Assembly (NCBI GenBank): GCA_003991915.1
Contig: RQTK01000331.1
Coordinates: forward strand, 214,996-278,995
Direction of reading: 5' to 3'
From: Elysia chlorotica
Lineage: Eukaryota; Mollusca; Gastropoda; Plakobranchidae
DNA: 64,000 bases
A model generated the notes under the pieces. The model did no database searches. It worked only from the letters and a program-made list of their open reading frames with translations, and was not told the origin of the DNA. Numbering within the stretch: position 1 is the stretch's first letter; each line of letters opens with the position of its first letter. The position numbers and the translations under genes are program-made. Below, piece by piece: positions 1 to 11,540 of the stretch.

Positions 1-51
<51 letters not shown>

Positions 52-76
52 AGGTAGTAGTAGTAGTAGTAGTTAC

Positions 77-131
<55 letters not shown>

Positions 132-212
132 CGCAAGTAGTAGTAGAGTTGCCAGTTAGGAGTAGTAGTAGTAGTAGTAGTAGTAGCAGCAGCAGCAGTA
201 GGAGGAGGAGTG
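1..212. repeat. (TAG)n trinucleotide array
   Basis: TAG units with a few interruptions, grading into AGC and AGG at the right edge. It continues beyond the window's left end. Confidence 0.97.
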
Positions 213-507
213 CATTCATAGAGAAGTGAACGGGCGTTGTTCTTTAAAACTCCAATTAATTTCTGTTTTAATATAAATATACTGGCCTTTTCCCACTTTC
301 ATCAGAATAATCTCCTCTAACAATAATTCATTTCCTAAAACTCAAACAATTGTACGAAACGCTTTAAACCCTTTTGACAAATATTGTTCTGTGTGTCACG
401 TTACTCTCTTCAACCGGACGTTGAGATTAACCACCGAGGCAAAACCACAACTGAAATTGACATTACCCGATCTTACAAAGAGAGTGCTGGTTGAAGTTTT
501 GAAGCTA

Positions 508-700
508 AGGCTTTCGCTCTAGTATTAAGAATGTCCTCATATTTTTTCTTTTTCTCTATATAACTTAGGGCTTTCCTTTTTTTCTTCTTTAGAGTTTGTC
601 GAAAAACTTTCGCTCTAGTATTAAGAATGTCCTCATATTTTTCTTTTTCTTTATATAACTTAGGGCTTTCCTTTTTTTCTTTAGACTTTGTCGAAAAGAA
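508..700. repeat. Two-unit tandem repeat of about 95 bp
   Basis: TTTCGCTCTAGTATTAAGAA, CTTAGGGCTTTCC and TTTGTCGAAAA occur once per unit; the units differ mainly in T-run lengths. Confidence 0.92.
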
Positions 701-1279
701 GAAGCGCTTGTCGAATTGTAAAGACATCGCTTTGAATTAAGCCTAAAACTGTTTAGGAAGAATTATTATTGGCTTTCTTATGGCAATTCTTTTCTGTCTG
801 TTAGGGAATGACTTTAAGAAAATTAGTCTGTTCAGATATGAATTACCTGACGAAAGACTTAAACAACCTGCAAAAAAACTTAACGCATTTGAAAAACATG
901 ACAGGTTATAATTACCATCCTAATAGAAATGGCATAGGAAAAATTGTACTCACTTTTAAATCCAGTGTTACTTTTCCTTCGTAAAACATTAAAGAATCTG
1001 CTTAGAATTATTTTTCAATCTCCTTAACATTTTTTTAAATTTATAATTGTCTTATCCGCATATTTCAAACCTATACTTATTCAAGTCTTTCATGCAATAA
1101 AGGCGAGTGTCTGTTTATTTTCTAAAAATCATTATAATCAATAATTCTCATTGACTTCTTATCAATAAATTAAGTGCTATTCCTCTCCCGAAAAAAAAGT
1201 ATATGAAACACCAATAAAATCGTTAGACCGAAAACAGTAAAAGAGTTCTTACAGGGATGAATCTTAAAAAATTTTAAGA

Positions 1280-1455
1280 GACATAAGGAGTAAGATCAAT
1301 AAAACTACAAATATTAACATTCTAGTAAGAATATCATTCGACACAACAAGTTAAAACAATACATTTACAAACATGACCATTCTAATAAGAATATCCTTAG
1401 ACACAAGGAGTTAAAAGAATAAAATTACAAATATTAACATTCAAATAAGAATGGC
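1280..1455. repeat. Three-unit tandem repeat of about 58 bp
   Basis: Units share ACAAATATTAACATTC, TAAGAATATC and GACACAAGGAGTTAAAA with moderate divergence. Confidence 0.8.
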
Positions 1456-1469
1456 CTAACAGAAAATTG

Positions 1470-1646
1470 TCTTAACAGTTTCCACATGGCACCAGGGAGG
1501 ATGTGTTGCTTGTGAATGGTGATACGTCGCATTTGATCTGACAGAACTTGTACCTTAATCTCTAATTTCTGGACAAGAGACTGTGCAGATCTCGCTTTCC
1601 ATTGTGCAATGACGTACGAGAACAGAAAGGCTGGCTCCCTGATCAA
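1470..1646 (-). other. Possible unrecognised coding exon
   Basis: An open frame reads FLFSYVIAQWKARSAQSLVQ, then KLEIKVQVLSDQMRRITIHK and HILPGAMWKL. It looks more protein-like and less AT-rich than its surroundings, and starts near a possible acceptor TTTGATCAG. No family recognised and no partner exon seen; it may belong to a gene extending left of the window. Confidence 0.2.
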
Positions 1647-1937
1647 ATTATAGATCTAGATCAAGACTGACCATTTCAACACGCAGGCGTGCTAAAGATA
1701 TTGTTTTTCTCCAAAGTACCCAGAAAGTAGGTTGACTGGGGTAGAAGATGGGGTATCGTTTATAGGTGTGGCGAGTTAGATTAACTTAAAGGAATCCTTT
1801 TTTCTGCAAGAAGGAGGAAATGCGAAAAACTAAGAGAGAGGATTAAGGAAAGGCAAAGAGAGATGAACATAATTAAACAGGAGAAATAATACAAATTCAG
1901 ATCACAAGAGACTGATAATTGATAAAATAATTTAGTC

Positions 1938-2107
1938 GTGAGTTGAGTTTGGCCATTCGATGGTTCACTGAATTGGGTAACCTAAGAGACTCAGCATTAT
2001 ATAGGCTTATTGTGGATGGCTCCCAAGACTGACGTCTGACAATGTTAAGTTATGCCTCACACGAGGCAGGGCGGGGATACAATAACCCTGTCTTAGCCGG
2101 CGAAATG
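1938..2107 (-). repeat. SINE fragment (3' part)
   Basis: Reverse complement of the family body: GAGTTGAGTTTGG tail, TATATAGGCTTATTGTGG, and ACACGAGGCAGGGCGGGG. The tRNA head is missing. Confidence 0.8.
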
Positions 2108-2188
2108 ACTTGTTAGAGAGAGAACGGGGTGGGGGGTGGAGAAAAGAAAAATATGGGCAGACAGACAGACTAACAGGCAGACAGACGG

Positions 2189-2381
2189 AGGAAGGTAGCC
2201 AGATAAAGATGGACAAGCAGATTATAGTTATACAGAAATATAATAAATGTTAGGCGGGGGAGAGTTGACGGTAGGGCGTTTTTTAGGAAGGTAGCCAGAT
2301 AAAGATGGACAAGCAGATTATAGTTACACAGAGATAGAATAAATGTTAGGCGGGGGAGAGTTGACGGTAGGGCGTTTTTTT
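2189..2381. repeat. Two-unit tandem repeat of about 96 bp
   Basis: GGAAGGTAGCCAGATAAAGA through AGTTGACGGTAGGGCGTTTT twice, with three or four differences. Recent duplication. Confidence 0.95.
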
Positions 2382-2938
2382 TTTTTACAAAGATAAGTGT
2401 AAATTATTTGTTCTCTTCCAAACTACCGAAATAGATGGTAAAAGTCTCGTTATATTTATCTTATGATAAATTATTGAGGAAAAAATGAAAGAAGCATACA
2501 TGAATAGAAGGCATCAAACGGACAGGAAATTTTTTTCTTTTTGAAAACAAAACAAAACAGCATTATCGTGATTACAGCTAATTTTTAATATAATTAATGA
2601 TGATTGGATATAAAAGTAAATGGAGATTTCTAACACTGTTGGATACTTACGAGAAGTTATACACTCACTACAGGATGGGATGAATGTCTCCCCATATTAA
2701 CACTGCACTGCACTGCTTAAAACAAACTGGACGGCGTTCTGATGTGATTCTTAAAATCTAATCTACTAAGGAATGATAATTACTTGTATAATAAAGCTTG
2801 TCACCAAATCAAACGGGGTTAGTGAAATAAACAAACCATTGCATTAAGTTTGATGCGAGATAATCTTATTAAGCAATTTCACACAATTTGGATATTGTGA
2901 AATTTTGCTATGTGAATTGCCTGAGCAATTTTATCATC

Positions 2939-3104
<166 letters not shown>

Positions 3105-3984
3105 CGTTGGTTTATCCGTTGTGTCAGACCTTCCCTCCTGTACAATCCGTCTGACAAGCTCCCTGTCTTTGGCATTTCAGTTTGCCTACTTTGTAGTCAG
3201 TCACCGATGCCACTCACCCATCTTTCATTTCATTTTTTTTTCCGTAGCAATTTACACCCTCTAAATATGATGATTGTGGCTTATCTAACCTAATTTTGTT
3301 CATAGAAATGCCTTTATTAGCCAAACTTTGTTTTCAGCAATGACTTGGCCAGTTGTTGAGAAGGCCTTGGGCACATCCCGTTGAGTACGCTCCTTGGTTA
3401 TTTCTCTACAAAAATCCCAAGAGACGAACGGATAATTTATTCATGTGGTACTGTCTGTAATCCTAGACTGGACATTTCTGGCCGAAGCTGATAAACCAAG
3501 CATAGAAATAGAAACAGCGTATCTTGAATGGTCTCGAGTCTTTCTTTTTTTTTAGCCATCTTCGCTTTTTTTTTAAATTTACAAAGTCGAATTTTGTCTT
3601 TTGTTACTTAGCTATGTCTATTATTAATACAGCTTGTCTGGTTTTTCTGACTGTCACTTTTTGTATTTTTCATTTATGTCTCACACCTTATCTATCTCAC
3701 TCTATATCTTTTTTCGGCGTCATCTCTCTTTTATCTCTCTTTCTATAATTCTCTTTTTAATTATCTTTTTCCCTCTTTCAAAACATGTAATGCACTTTAG
3801 ATCTGTACCCGGATTGCCAAATAATGCACGTTTAAAAGTTGATTAACAGCATATATTAAATATTTTCACATAATTATTGGTTAAGATTGTGGGGATGTGT
3901 GATGGTGTACAGCGTTGAGCTAAATCAAAACTTGCTTTGGATACATGGATACGTTAAGTGCTGGAATTAACATTTTTAGCCACC

Positions 3985-4350
3985 AATCCATAGGCTGCTG
4001 TTTGAAGGTAAATAATCTAGAATGTTTTGCATGAATGGGGTCGTTAGGAAAAAAAGACTTTAAGTCAGGGAATATGCTCCGGTTTAGACACAAATTTATG
4101 GTCGGGTGTATCAAGTCATAAGCTAATGTTTGAAAGTAAATAATCTAAAGAGTTTTGCATGAATGGGATCGTTAGGAAGATAGAAGACTTTAAGGGAGGG
4201 AATCTGCTCCGGTTTATACACAAATTAATGTATAGTCGGGTGTGTGAAAGTAGCCTGAAATAAACTGAGTATTTTAAGTGAATATGGTATTTACGAAAAA
4301 GAACTTTAAGGTAGGTAAACTGCTTTGGTGTTTTAATAAGAAACTAACGT
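3985..4350. repeat. Three-unit degenerate tandem repeat of about 125 bp
   Basis: TTTGAAGGTAAATAATCTA, TTTTGCATGAATGGG and CTGCTCCGGTTTA recur; the third unit is more decayed. Confidence 0.82.
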
Positions 4351-4521
4351 CTAGAAGACGTTTACTCAGTTTGTATAAAGTAAGAAAGCAGCCTGTTCCT
4401 TTGCAGGGTTAAAAAGGCACACGATATTCAAACCTAGACTGATTGACATGATTATGATACTGCCTCATTGGCGTGGCTATTCAGGCTGAGAGGAGCTAAA
4501 ATCGTTGATTCGAGGAGTTGA

Positions 4522-4602
4522 AAATCACTCAGATCTAGAACGCCCCCCCCCCTCCCCCCTTAAAATCACTCGGATCTAGAATACCCCCCCCCCTCTTAAA
4601 TA
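4522..4602. repeat. Two-unit repeat with C-runs
   Basis: AAAATCACTCAGATCTAGAA and AAAATCACTCGGATCTAGAA, each followed by a run of cytosines. Confidence 0.85.
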
Positions 4603-5440
4603 AAAGGTTATTTTTTTCATTTCGCGTGATTCACGAACATGTGATCGATACTGAAGATATTGATTTTAACAAGTGATTTCGCAATTGAACATACAATGTT
4701 CTCACGTTTGTTATTCAGAATCGATAGTAATTTAAAGTGGGTGGATGTGTGCATGTAAAAAAAACAGCAATATATATTTTGTTACATCAAGTGAAATTTA
4801 CATAGTTAAATTGTTCCATGCCAGATGAGAGTATGCCCAAAATCTTACACTATGCTACAAATAATATTCAGAGGAATATAGACACTTGAGAAATCATCAA
4901 ATTTTATTAAAAATCAATGATCTCAATATGTCTACTTTATAAATTATTTGTTCCAATTTGGTTGAAAAAGTGAAGTGTTTAATCAACAAGTGACTTTTTG
5001 TACATAGTATATTTACCTTTAAATTTTATGCGTTACGTTGACTTTCCTCCCCTCAATCTGAATAACTTATTACAGCTGTTGCACTAATTGAATGTGTTAA
5101 AATTAATGTGAAATTAAGGAGTTATAGAATCAAACTTTTAAGGTAAATCTTCAATTTGTTTAACGTCACAACGGTTTCGTAATGAATCCCATACGGAGAC
5201 CCGTGGATGTTTATATTTTCAATTTTCAAAAAAATTCACAATTACAGACACACGTGAGACGAAACCTGTAGTTATTATAAACACCTCCGTAGTTTTTTAG
5301 AAGAGTTTGGTCAAATTTCATTTTTGGAGTAAGGTGAAGAATAAGAGTTCATTATTTTTAAACATAGATTTCTTTAGCACAGAGCGCAAACTGAAACCAG
5401 ACCTCGCTTTTTGAGTTTGTAAAAGATTGAACCGCGATGT

Positions 5441-5701
5441 GGGGGGCGCGTTGGTCCAGGGGTAGAACATCGGTTTCCGACGCAAAAGGTCCCGAGCTCG
5501 AATCCTGGCTGTTGCGTTCCCTACTGGTTGTGTCGGTGTCAGTATAATGTGACCGGCTGAGACAGGAGTCATGGTATCCCCGCCCTGTCTCGTGTGTGGC
5601 AGCACATAAAATTGTCATACGTCCGTCTTAGGGCCCGTCCACAATATAGCCTATATAGTGCTGCTGTTGGACGTTAAACCAACCCCAACCCAACCCAACC
5701 C
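5441..5701 (+). repeat. Full-length tRNA-derived SINE, youngest-looking copy
   Basis: tRNA-like head with A box (TTGGTCCAGGGG) and B box (AGCTCGAATCC), conserved body from CCTACTGGTTG to GGACGTTAAA, and a CAACC-repeat tail. It is flanked by a perfect 12-bp target-site duplication, GAACCGCGATGT, at 5429-5440 and 5702-5713. Best reference copy in the window. Confidence 0.93.
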
Positions 5702-6228
5702 GAACCGCGATGTAATGGATTTTTCAAAAGTAGCGCTCTCTCTACTTTCTTATGTATAATTTCATCTTCTAAGTTGAGAGGCGAGACTGTCCTAAAACAA
5801 CTCTCACGTTATATATAATGTATTGCCTCCTAGTTTTTCCCTGCATGATTTCGCTCATCGCGCGATTTAACATTTATTTTCACCCGATTGAACGCAGTGC
5901 TCAAAGGGGTTACCTAGTGGAATAATGAGTCATTTCTACATCTGATATGTATGAACATAGAGAGCTCAAATCTGCGAAGCATACAATTAAACACTTCTGT
6001 ATAGTCGCAAGAAAAACATTGGTCAGTGGTTAATAATTTTGCTTTTCCCTAGCATAAACCCAAAAAAGTGTCTGGAAATAAACGCAGACACTTTTTTTTA
6101 AAGAATATACAGGACTGTGATGTTTTAAGCAGTGGATTCTAAGAAATGTTTTCGCATCCTTTTATAAAAAAAAGAGTCCTATAGCTTTGTATATTGATTT
6201 GTGTGTAGTTTCATTACTCCTATTGGGA

Positions 6229-6515
6229 GAGGGGGCGAACTGGGTCAAGAGGTAGAGTATTGTTCTCCACGTTGAAAGGTCAGAAGTTCGAATCCCAAGG
6301 TTGGTCAAAAATGTATTTGTTCAATTTCGTCTCTAACTGGTTGCATCGGTGTCAGTATAATAATTATTTCTGGCTCGGACAGAAGTTCAGGTCTCCCCGC
6401 GCTGTCTTGTGTGTGGCAACGCACAAAATTGTCAAACGTCAGTGTTGGGGTCCGTACGCAATATAGCCTAGATAAAGTTGATGTTAGGCTTTAAGTAAAC
6501 AACTCAACCTAACTC
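6229..6515 (+). repeat. tRNA-derived SINE, near full length
   Basis: Head with AGAAGTTCGAATCCC B box, body with TGCATCGGTGTCAGTATAAT and CAATATAGCCTAGATAAAG, ending in CAACTCAACC. More diverged than the copy 800 bases upstream, in the same orientation. Confidence 0.88.
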
Positions 6516-9233
6516 GTATTGTGAAAAATCGTTCTAATGTTTAGAGCGAATCATTAATTACTTTAAATAGTTGTCTAAAACCTCGCTTGGAGGCTTAGAC
6601 ATGATAGCTATTAGATAAAATATAGGTTGGGTGAAGGAGGTTTTTGTGTCCATTTCGCTGTCATGGAGTAGTCTTTTTTTGGGCGTCCTTTGTTAGTAGA
6701 TGCAGTTGGCTGTTGCTATGACGCTAAACCTTAAGTTAAAAAACATGTTGATGATATCAATATATCGGAGGTTTGAAGAACTGTTCACCCCAATGTTTAA
6801 TACTGTTTGTTTCTTTAAACCATGCAAATGCTTAAAAATAAATTAAAAAGTATTAAAATAGATGAAGGTAGAGAAGAAACCGAGGCTGTGTGTAACTTGT
6901 TTTCAGATAACAAATGTACAATAATTCACTAGTAAAGTATTTAAAACAGGATATTCATAAGGTAATTCACTTTTCAAAATTTAATATAGGAAAAAAACAA
7001 AACAAAATATTCAATTTGACCCACTTGACTATACTTTTACTCTCAAATCCCTTTGCATTTGCGCCTAACATAAAGACACCGTTTGGATTAGATCTAGTTG
7101 TTTCCGTTGTTTTGGAAAGTATTACGTGAAACCAAGGAAATACCCCGTATAACTTTCTGTTCGGATCGATATATCGAGCACTCTCTACGACCAGCCCATT
7201 TCGGACTTACATCATCTGTTGAGCAGTCTGGACTCGCTGGAGCGGCTTAATGTTTGATCTGGATCTCTCCCAAAGAAAGGCTTGTAGGGCCTATACATCG
7301 ATTCATATTAACCACTTGAGTTCTGAAATATATTGTTAGAAATCATGTACCTATATCTAAAGAGCCGAGCTGCCCATGAATTTGACAAATCTTTATAATC
7401 AAATACCAATGAATTTTGTTCCGAAAGTGGCAGAATCGAAGATGATTTGAACCAGTATATGAAAATGGACAGCCATTTACGGTAATGGACATATGAGTTT
7501 GCCTTACAATGTGTTGCCTCTAAAATTGCTGTCGAATTCAACCCCAAAGCACTAAGGGGTTAAGGTCTTAGTTTCCGGCCACTGCACTTCGGCCGTACTT
7601 CACAACACCGGTTTTCGGACTATTTCTGTGGTCATAATTACACCGAGACAAAAGAGGAGATTGATATTACGTCATTGTATTGCACCCCTAGAAAGCTTTG
7701 ATCAGTGTTGTTTTGACCGTAGCCTAAAGGTTATGGATCAATAATTGTTTTTACCAATTTTCTCAGTAAAAGCTTGGTAGGGGTGCTTTAATTATCACAA
7801 TACAAAAGGGCGTGAACAAAACGTGTTCCTAATTCACTTAAAAAAGCAATTGTAATAAAGTTAAGCTAACCTTTTTAGGGATGAGGAGGGTTTTGAAGCT
7901 TTGAGAGACAGGTTGTCGATACTGTGTATTGAAAAACAGTAATGATTGTAGTTTAGGGCGTAGGACCACTGCAGTTGAACTGTTTTGGACCTCTCATAAT
8001 TCCTTCTACCCCAATATTATCTCACCGCTCAAAGCTTTTTGCGCTAATATTGTGTTTTTCACTGTTAGTTTTACTTACTTGAGATCGAAACTATGTTTTT
8101 TTTAGACACTTCTCTGTAAGTTGGTGTATGTTTTAACTTTTTCATGGGCCCTTCGTATTAAGTGTTCGTTTTTTGTTGTTTTTTTGTTGTATGTAGTCGT
8201 AGACTATTTTGGTACATGGAATGAGAAAGCAGTTTATAAAATTACTCTATAAAAGGGAACAGTATCTCTGGTAATACGGTCATTTTTTTTAATAAAATGT
8301 TGAACAACCCCCCCCCCCAAAGAAGATGAATAATTTTGACTTATAGTTAATATTTCTTCATTTTACAGAACTAATTTAAAAGTATTTTAAAATTGTACTG
8401 GTTCTTGTTTAGAAAAAAACGGAATGCTCCTCAAAGATATGTTTGGAAATGACCATTTTTCTTTCTATGCTGATTGTTTATTAAACGCCTATTGTTTTTT
8501 CAAACAATGGCACACACATCTAAAATTAAGTTAATTAATGATCTTCCCATAGAGTTGCTTGTTTATGTTTATTTTTCATTTAAACGAAGGATCATTTTTT
8601 TAGACTCTAAAGAAGATTAGGGACGTAATACCATTGTTTAAAAGTGATGTGTTGTGTGAAAGAAAACAAAAGTCATCATTTTCTGCTGGACAATTTTTGA
8701 AATAATGACATTTATCCAGCATCGTTTATGCCTTCAGCTTAACTATCTTAATCCGGGTCTGAACAGTGTATTTGTCCTCTTTGACAAAATATTATAAATT
8801 GTCAGCGACCTTAGTATTAATGATTTTCTGGTTTGATATTTTTCATGAATTTTTAAAAAGAGATATTAGCTTGAGTTAAACTAGCTTATAGTATTTTACT
8901 GAGTATTTAAAAATGAAAATTATCAAGTTATAAAATGGCTCATTCTAAGTTGATCAACTAGATATTGCGGGTTATCTGCGTGCGTGTGTATTTGTGTGTG
9001 TGTGTATGTCATAATGGGACAGGTTTAGGGGTGTAAGTACAGCGTCGCGGTAGATTGCGATTCGTTGAAAGATATGAAAATAATTTAATATCACTTATTG
9101 TATCAACTTGGTGAAATGGCCTCCTCCTAAAGAGAAATATGTAATGAACAAGGCTCGTTTCACATTATTAGACCACTCCTTTGATATTCTTCAGTACTGA
9201 ACCCTAACGTATTTTTTTTCTTTTGTTTTTCAG
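6516..9233. other. Anonymous AT-rich DNA upstream of the receptor
   Basis: No recognisable exon, repeat family or CpG enrichment; a short TG run lies near 8990-9006. The receptor's first exon could lie here or left of the window, but no signal-peptide-like frame with a matching donor was found. Confidence 0.6.
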
Positions 9234-9322
9234 CAAGAGATCGGAAATGCTTGCAGATATCATCCGTCTCGCTAAAAAAACCCACGACTATTTAAAAACA
9301 ACGCCTCCGAAATACGATTCTG
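9234..9322 (+). CDS. Receptor exon a: N-terminal helix of the extracellular domain
   Basis: Acceptor follows a T-rich tract ending TTTTTCAG; donor is G|GTAAGA. The exon enters after two bases of a codon and leaves in phase 1. It encodes [15 protein letters not shown] and ends in PPKYDS, matching the start of the mature extracellular domain in this family. The preceding exon, expected to carry the signal peptide, was not identified. Confidence 0.85.
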
Positions 9323-11441
9323 GTAAGAAAGTTTCAGTTATTACAAACATCCTGATGTTAAATCTAAGAATAAATTATGTTCTATGAGCGTTGATCACAG
9401 ATGTCTCTACCAGCATCTCAGGCTATTATGGCTCTATTAATTTGCACCTTGTCGCAATTTGAGAGTTTCTAAACAAACCATAAATAAAGGTTATAGCATT
9501 TATAGCATGTATAGCAAAATCTAGACATAAACACTGCATGAAGTGCGTCTGGCAAAATTTGGTAACATTTCTTGTAACATGCAGCGGCGCCATATAACCT
9601 AATTGGTTGTGCTTTAGACTGGCACTCAGGAGTACTGAGGTTTGCATTGTAGTTAATGCCTCCAGCTACGTGCATTATTCTACGAGAAATTAAGTGGATC
9701 CAAAACCAACACTATTTTATTGAACTTGCTCAATTTTAGAACAATTTGAATAAAGCAGCCTTATTCTTGAAATGGTAGATATATTTGGTAAGATATTAGA
9801 AAATCAACTTTTATCGCTATTAACTCTTAATGGTTCCATAGTTTTCTCCCCTTGAAAAAAAATTGTGGGTGTTGTACTTTATGATTGCCTCTAACTTGGT
9901 GATATTGTAAGTAATAATGCCTTGTAGCATATCATTTTGTGCAGAAATGAATGGAGTTTGATATTTTCTAGGTTTTGCCTCAATATTGTTGAGTAACATG
10001 ACACACAAGTACTGAATGCAAAAAAAAATGGATGAATTTTTTTTTTAAATGCATGCATCCAAAGTCTCAAAGAAGGAAAAAAATTCAGATTTGACAAAAT
10101 TTATGCAATTTATTCATTTTATGACAGATCAACATTCTTTACAACAATAAAAAACCATTTGGTTGTAAAAAAAATTACATACATCTTGCTTGAGACGGTG
10201 TAAAGATAGCTGCTAGCAGAATGTCCAAGATGGCGGATCGGAATGTAAACAAACCCCGGAGCAAATAGTTATTTTTAATTATTACCTTTTTAATTAAAAA
10301 CTATCGCTTTTTGTATTAAAATGTGTTTTTTCGATTCAAAGAACACTTAAATTTTCATATTACAGTAAAAAAAGTCATGTTTATAAAGTCAGGGCTTTAT
10401 AAACATCATGCAGAAAATGGGGGTGTGTCATCGTTCACCGGTGAACGAAGTCACTGTAGTGGAACGTTAGAGAGACCGTATGTTCTTCAAATAAATTTGT
10501 AATTTAACCTGATCCCTCTAAAACTATAACAGCACCTGGCCTTTCAAAGCTTTTGACCAATCACTCAACTGTTGGGATTATCTTAAATATTTCCTATATT
10601 ATCAGATGAATATAATGGTATTCACAGTTGTTGTCGTTCATACCATCATGCATTTGCTTCCGTTAAAGTCGCTTTCAATGTCCAATGACTTGATCTGAGT
10701 ATTATAAACAGTATTCTGTAGGCTATAACTATGTCCGTCGCTCTATTCTGCCAACAATCAGTATAGTTTGGAGAGAGTTGAATTAAGCTGAGTTAGTTTA
10801 ACGTGCATATTAATGAAGACTATATTATGGACGGGCTCCAAGACTGGCCTCTGACATAGCTGGGAGACCAGGATTCCTGTCTCAGATGGTCACATTAAAA
10901 AAACACCGACCCAACCAATAACAGGGACAAAATCGAAGAAAAACATTTTTGATCTTTCGTGGGATTCGAACAGGGGACCTCCCGATCAGGAGATAAATAT
11001 TCTACTATTTGAGCCAGTTCTCCCCCCTGCCACTTCTAAGAATAATTTTTGTAATCTTAATATTAAAGCGTGTGTTTCGAAGAAGAAGGATGATACTATA
11101 GACTCTAATTCAATTCTTTTTCGAATCATGATGCACTTGTCCTTATTTATTCCTATTGTTCACATAATATATTAACAGCGGAAGCTTCCAAGATCAAAGT
11201 CCTTCTCTATGTGTCGAGTATTGACGCAATCAATGAAGCACGCATGGTAAGTATCTATTTGAAAATTTTACTCAAGAACTAGTTAATTTCCTTAATTTAT
11301 CCTTGTTTCCTTTTTACCTCTACTTTTCTCATCCCCATTTTTATATTTTTCAATAACCTTTTTGTGTCTATTGATCCAAATATCCCCCCGCCCCACATCT
11401 CTGACTCTCTTTTCCTCTGCACGTCTCTTTCTCTCTCTGTC

Positions 11442-11472
<31 letters not shown>

Positions 11473-11485
11473 GTCTGTCTCTCTC

Positions 11486-11540
<55 letters not shown>

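Larger units (their letters stand above)
9323..11178 (+). other. Receptor intron a-b
   Basis: It holds a cluster of dyad symmetries and YY1/FOX-like motifs (10200-10450) and one inverted SINE. Nothing coding seen. Confidence 0.85.

Noticed and set aside
6914-7129. First exon (signal peptide) of the receptor
   Set aside because: The frame starts MYNNSLVKYLKQDIH, lacks a cleavable hydrophobic leader, and has no donor in the phase needed by exon a.
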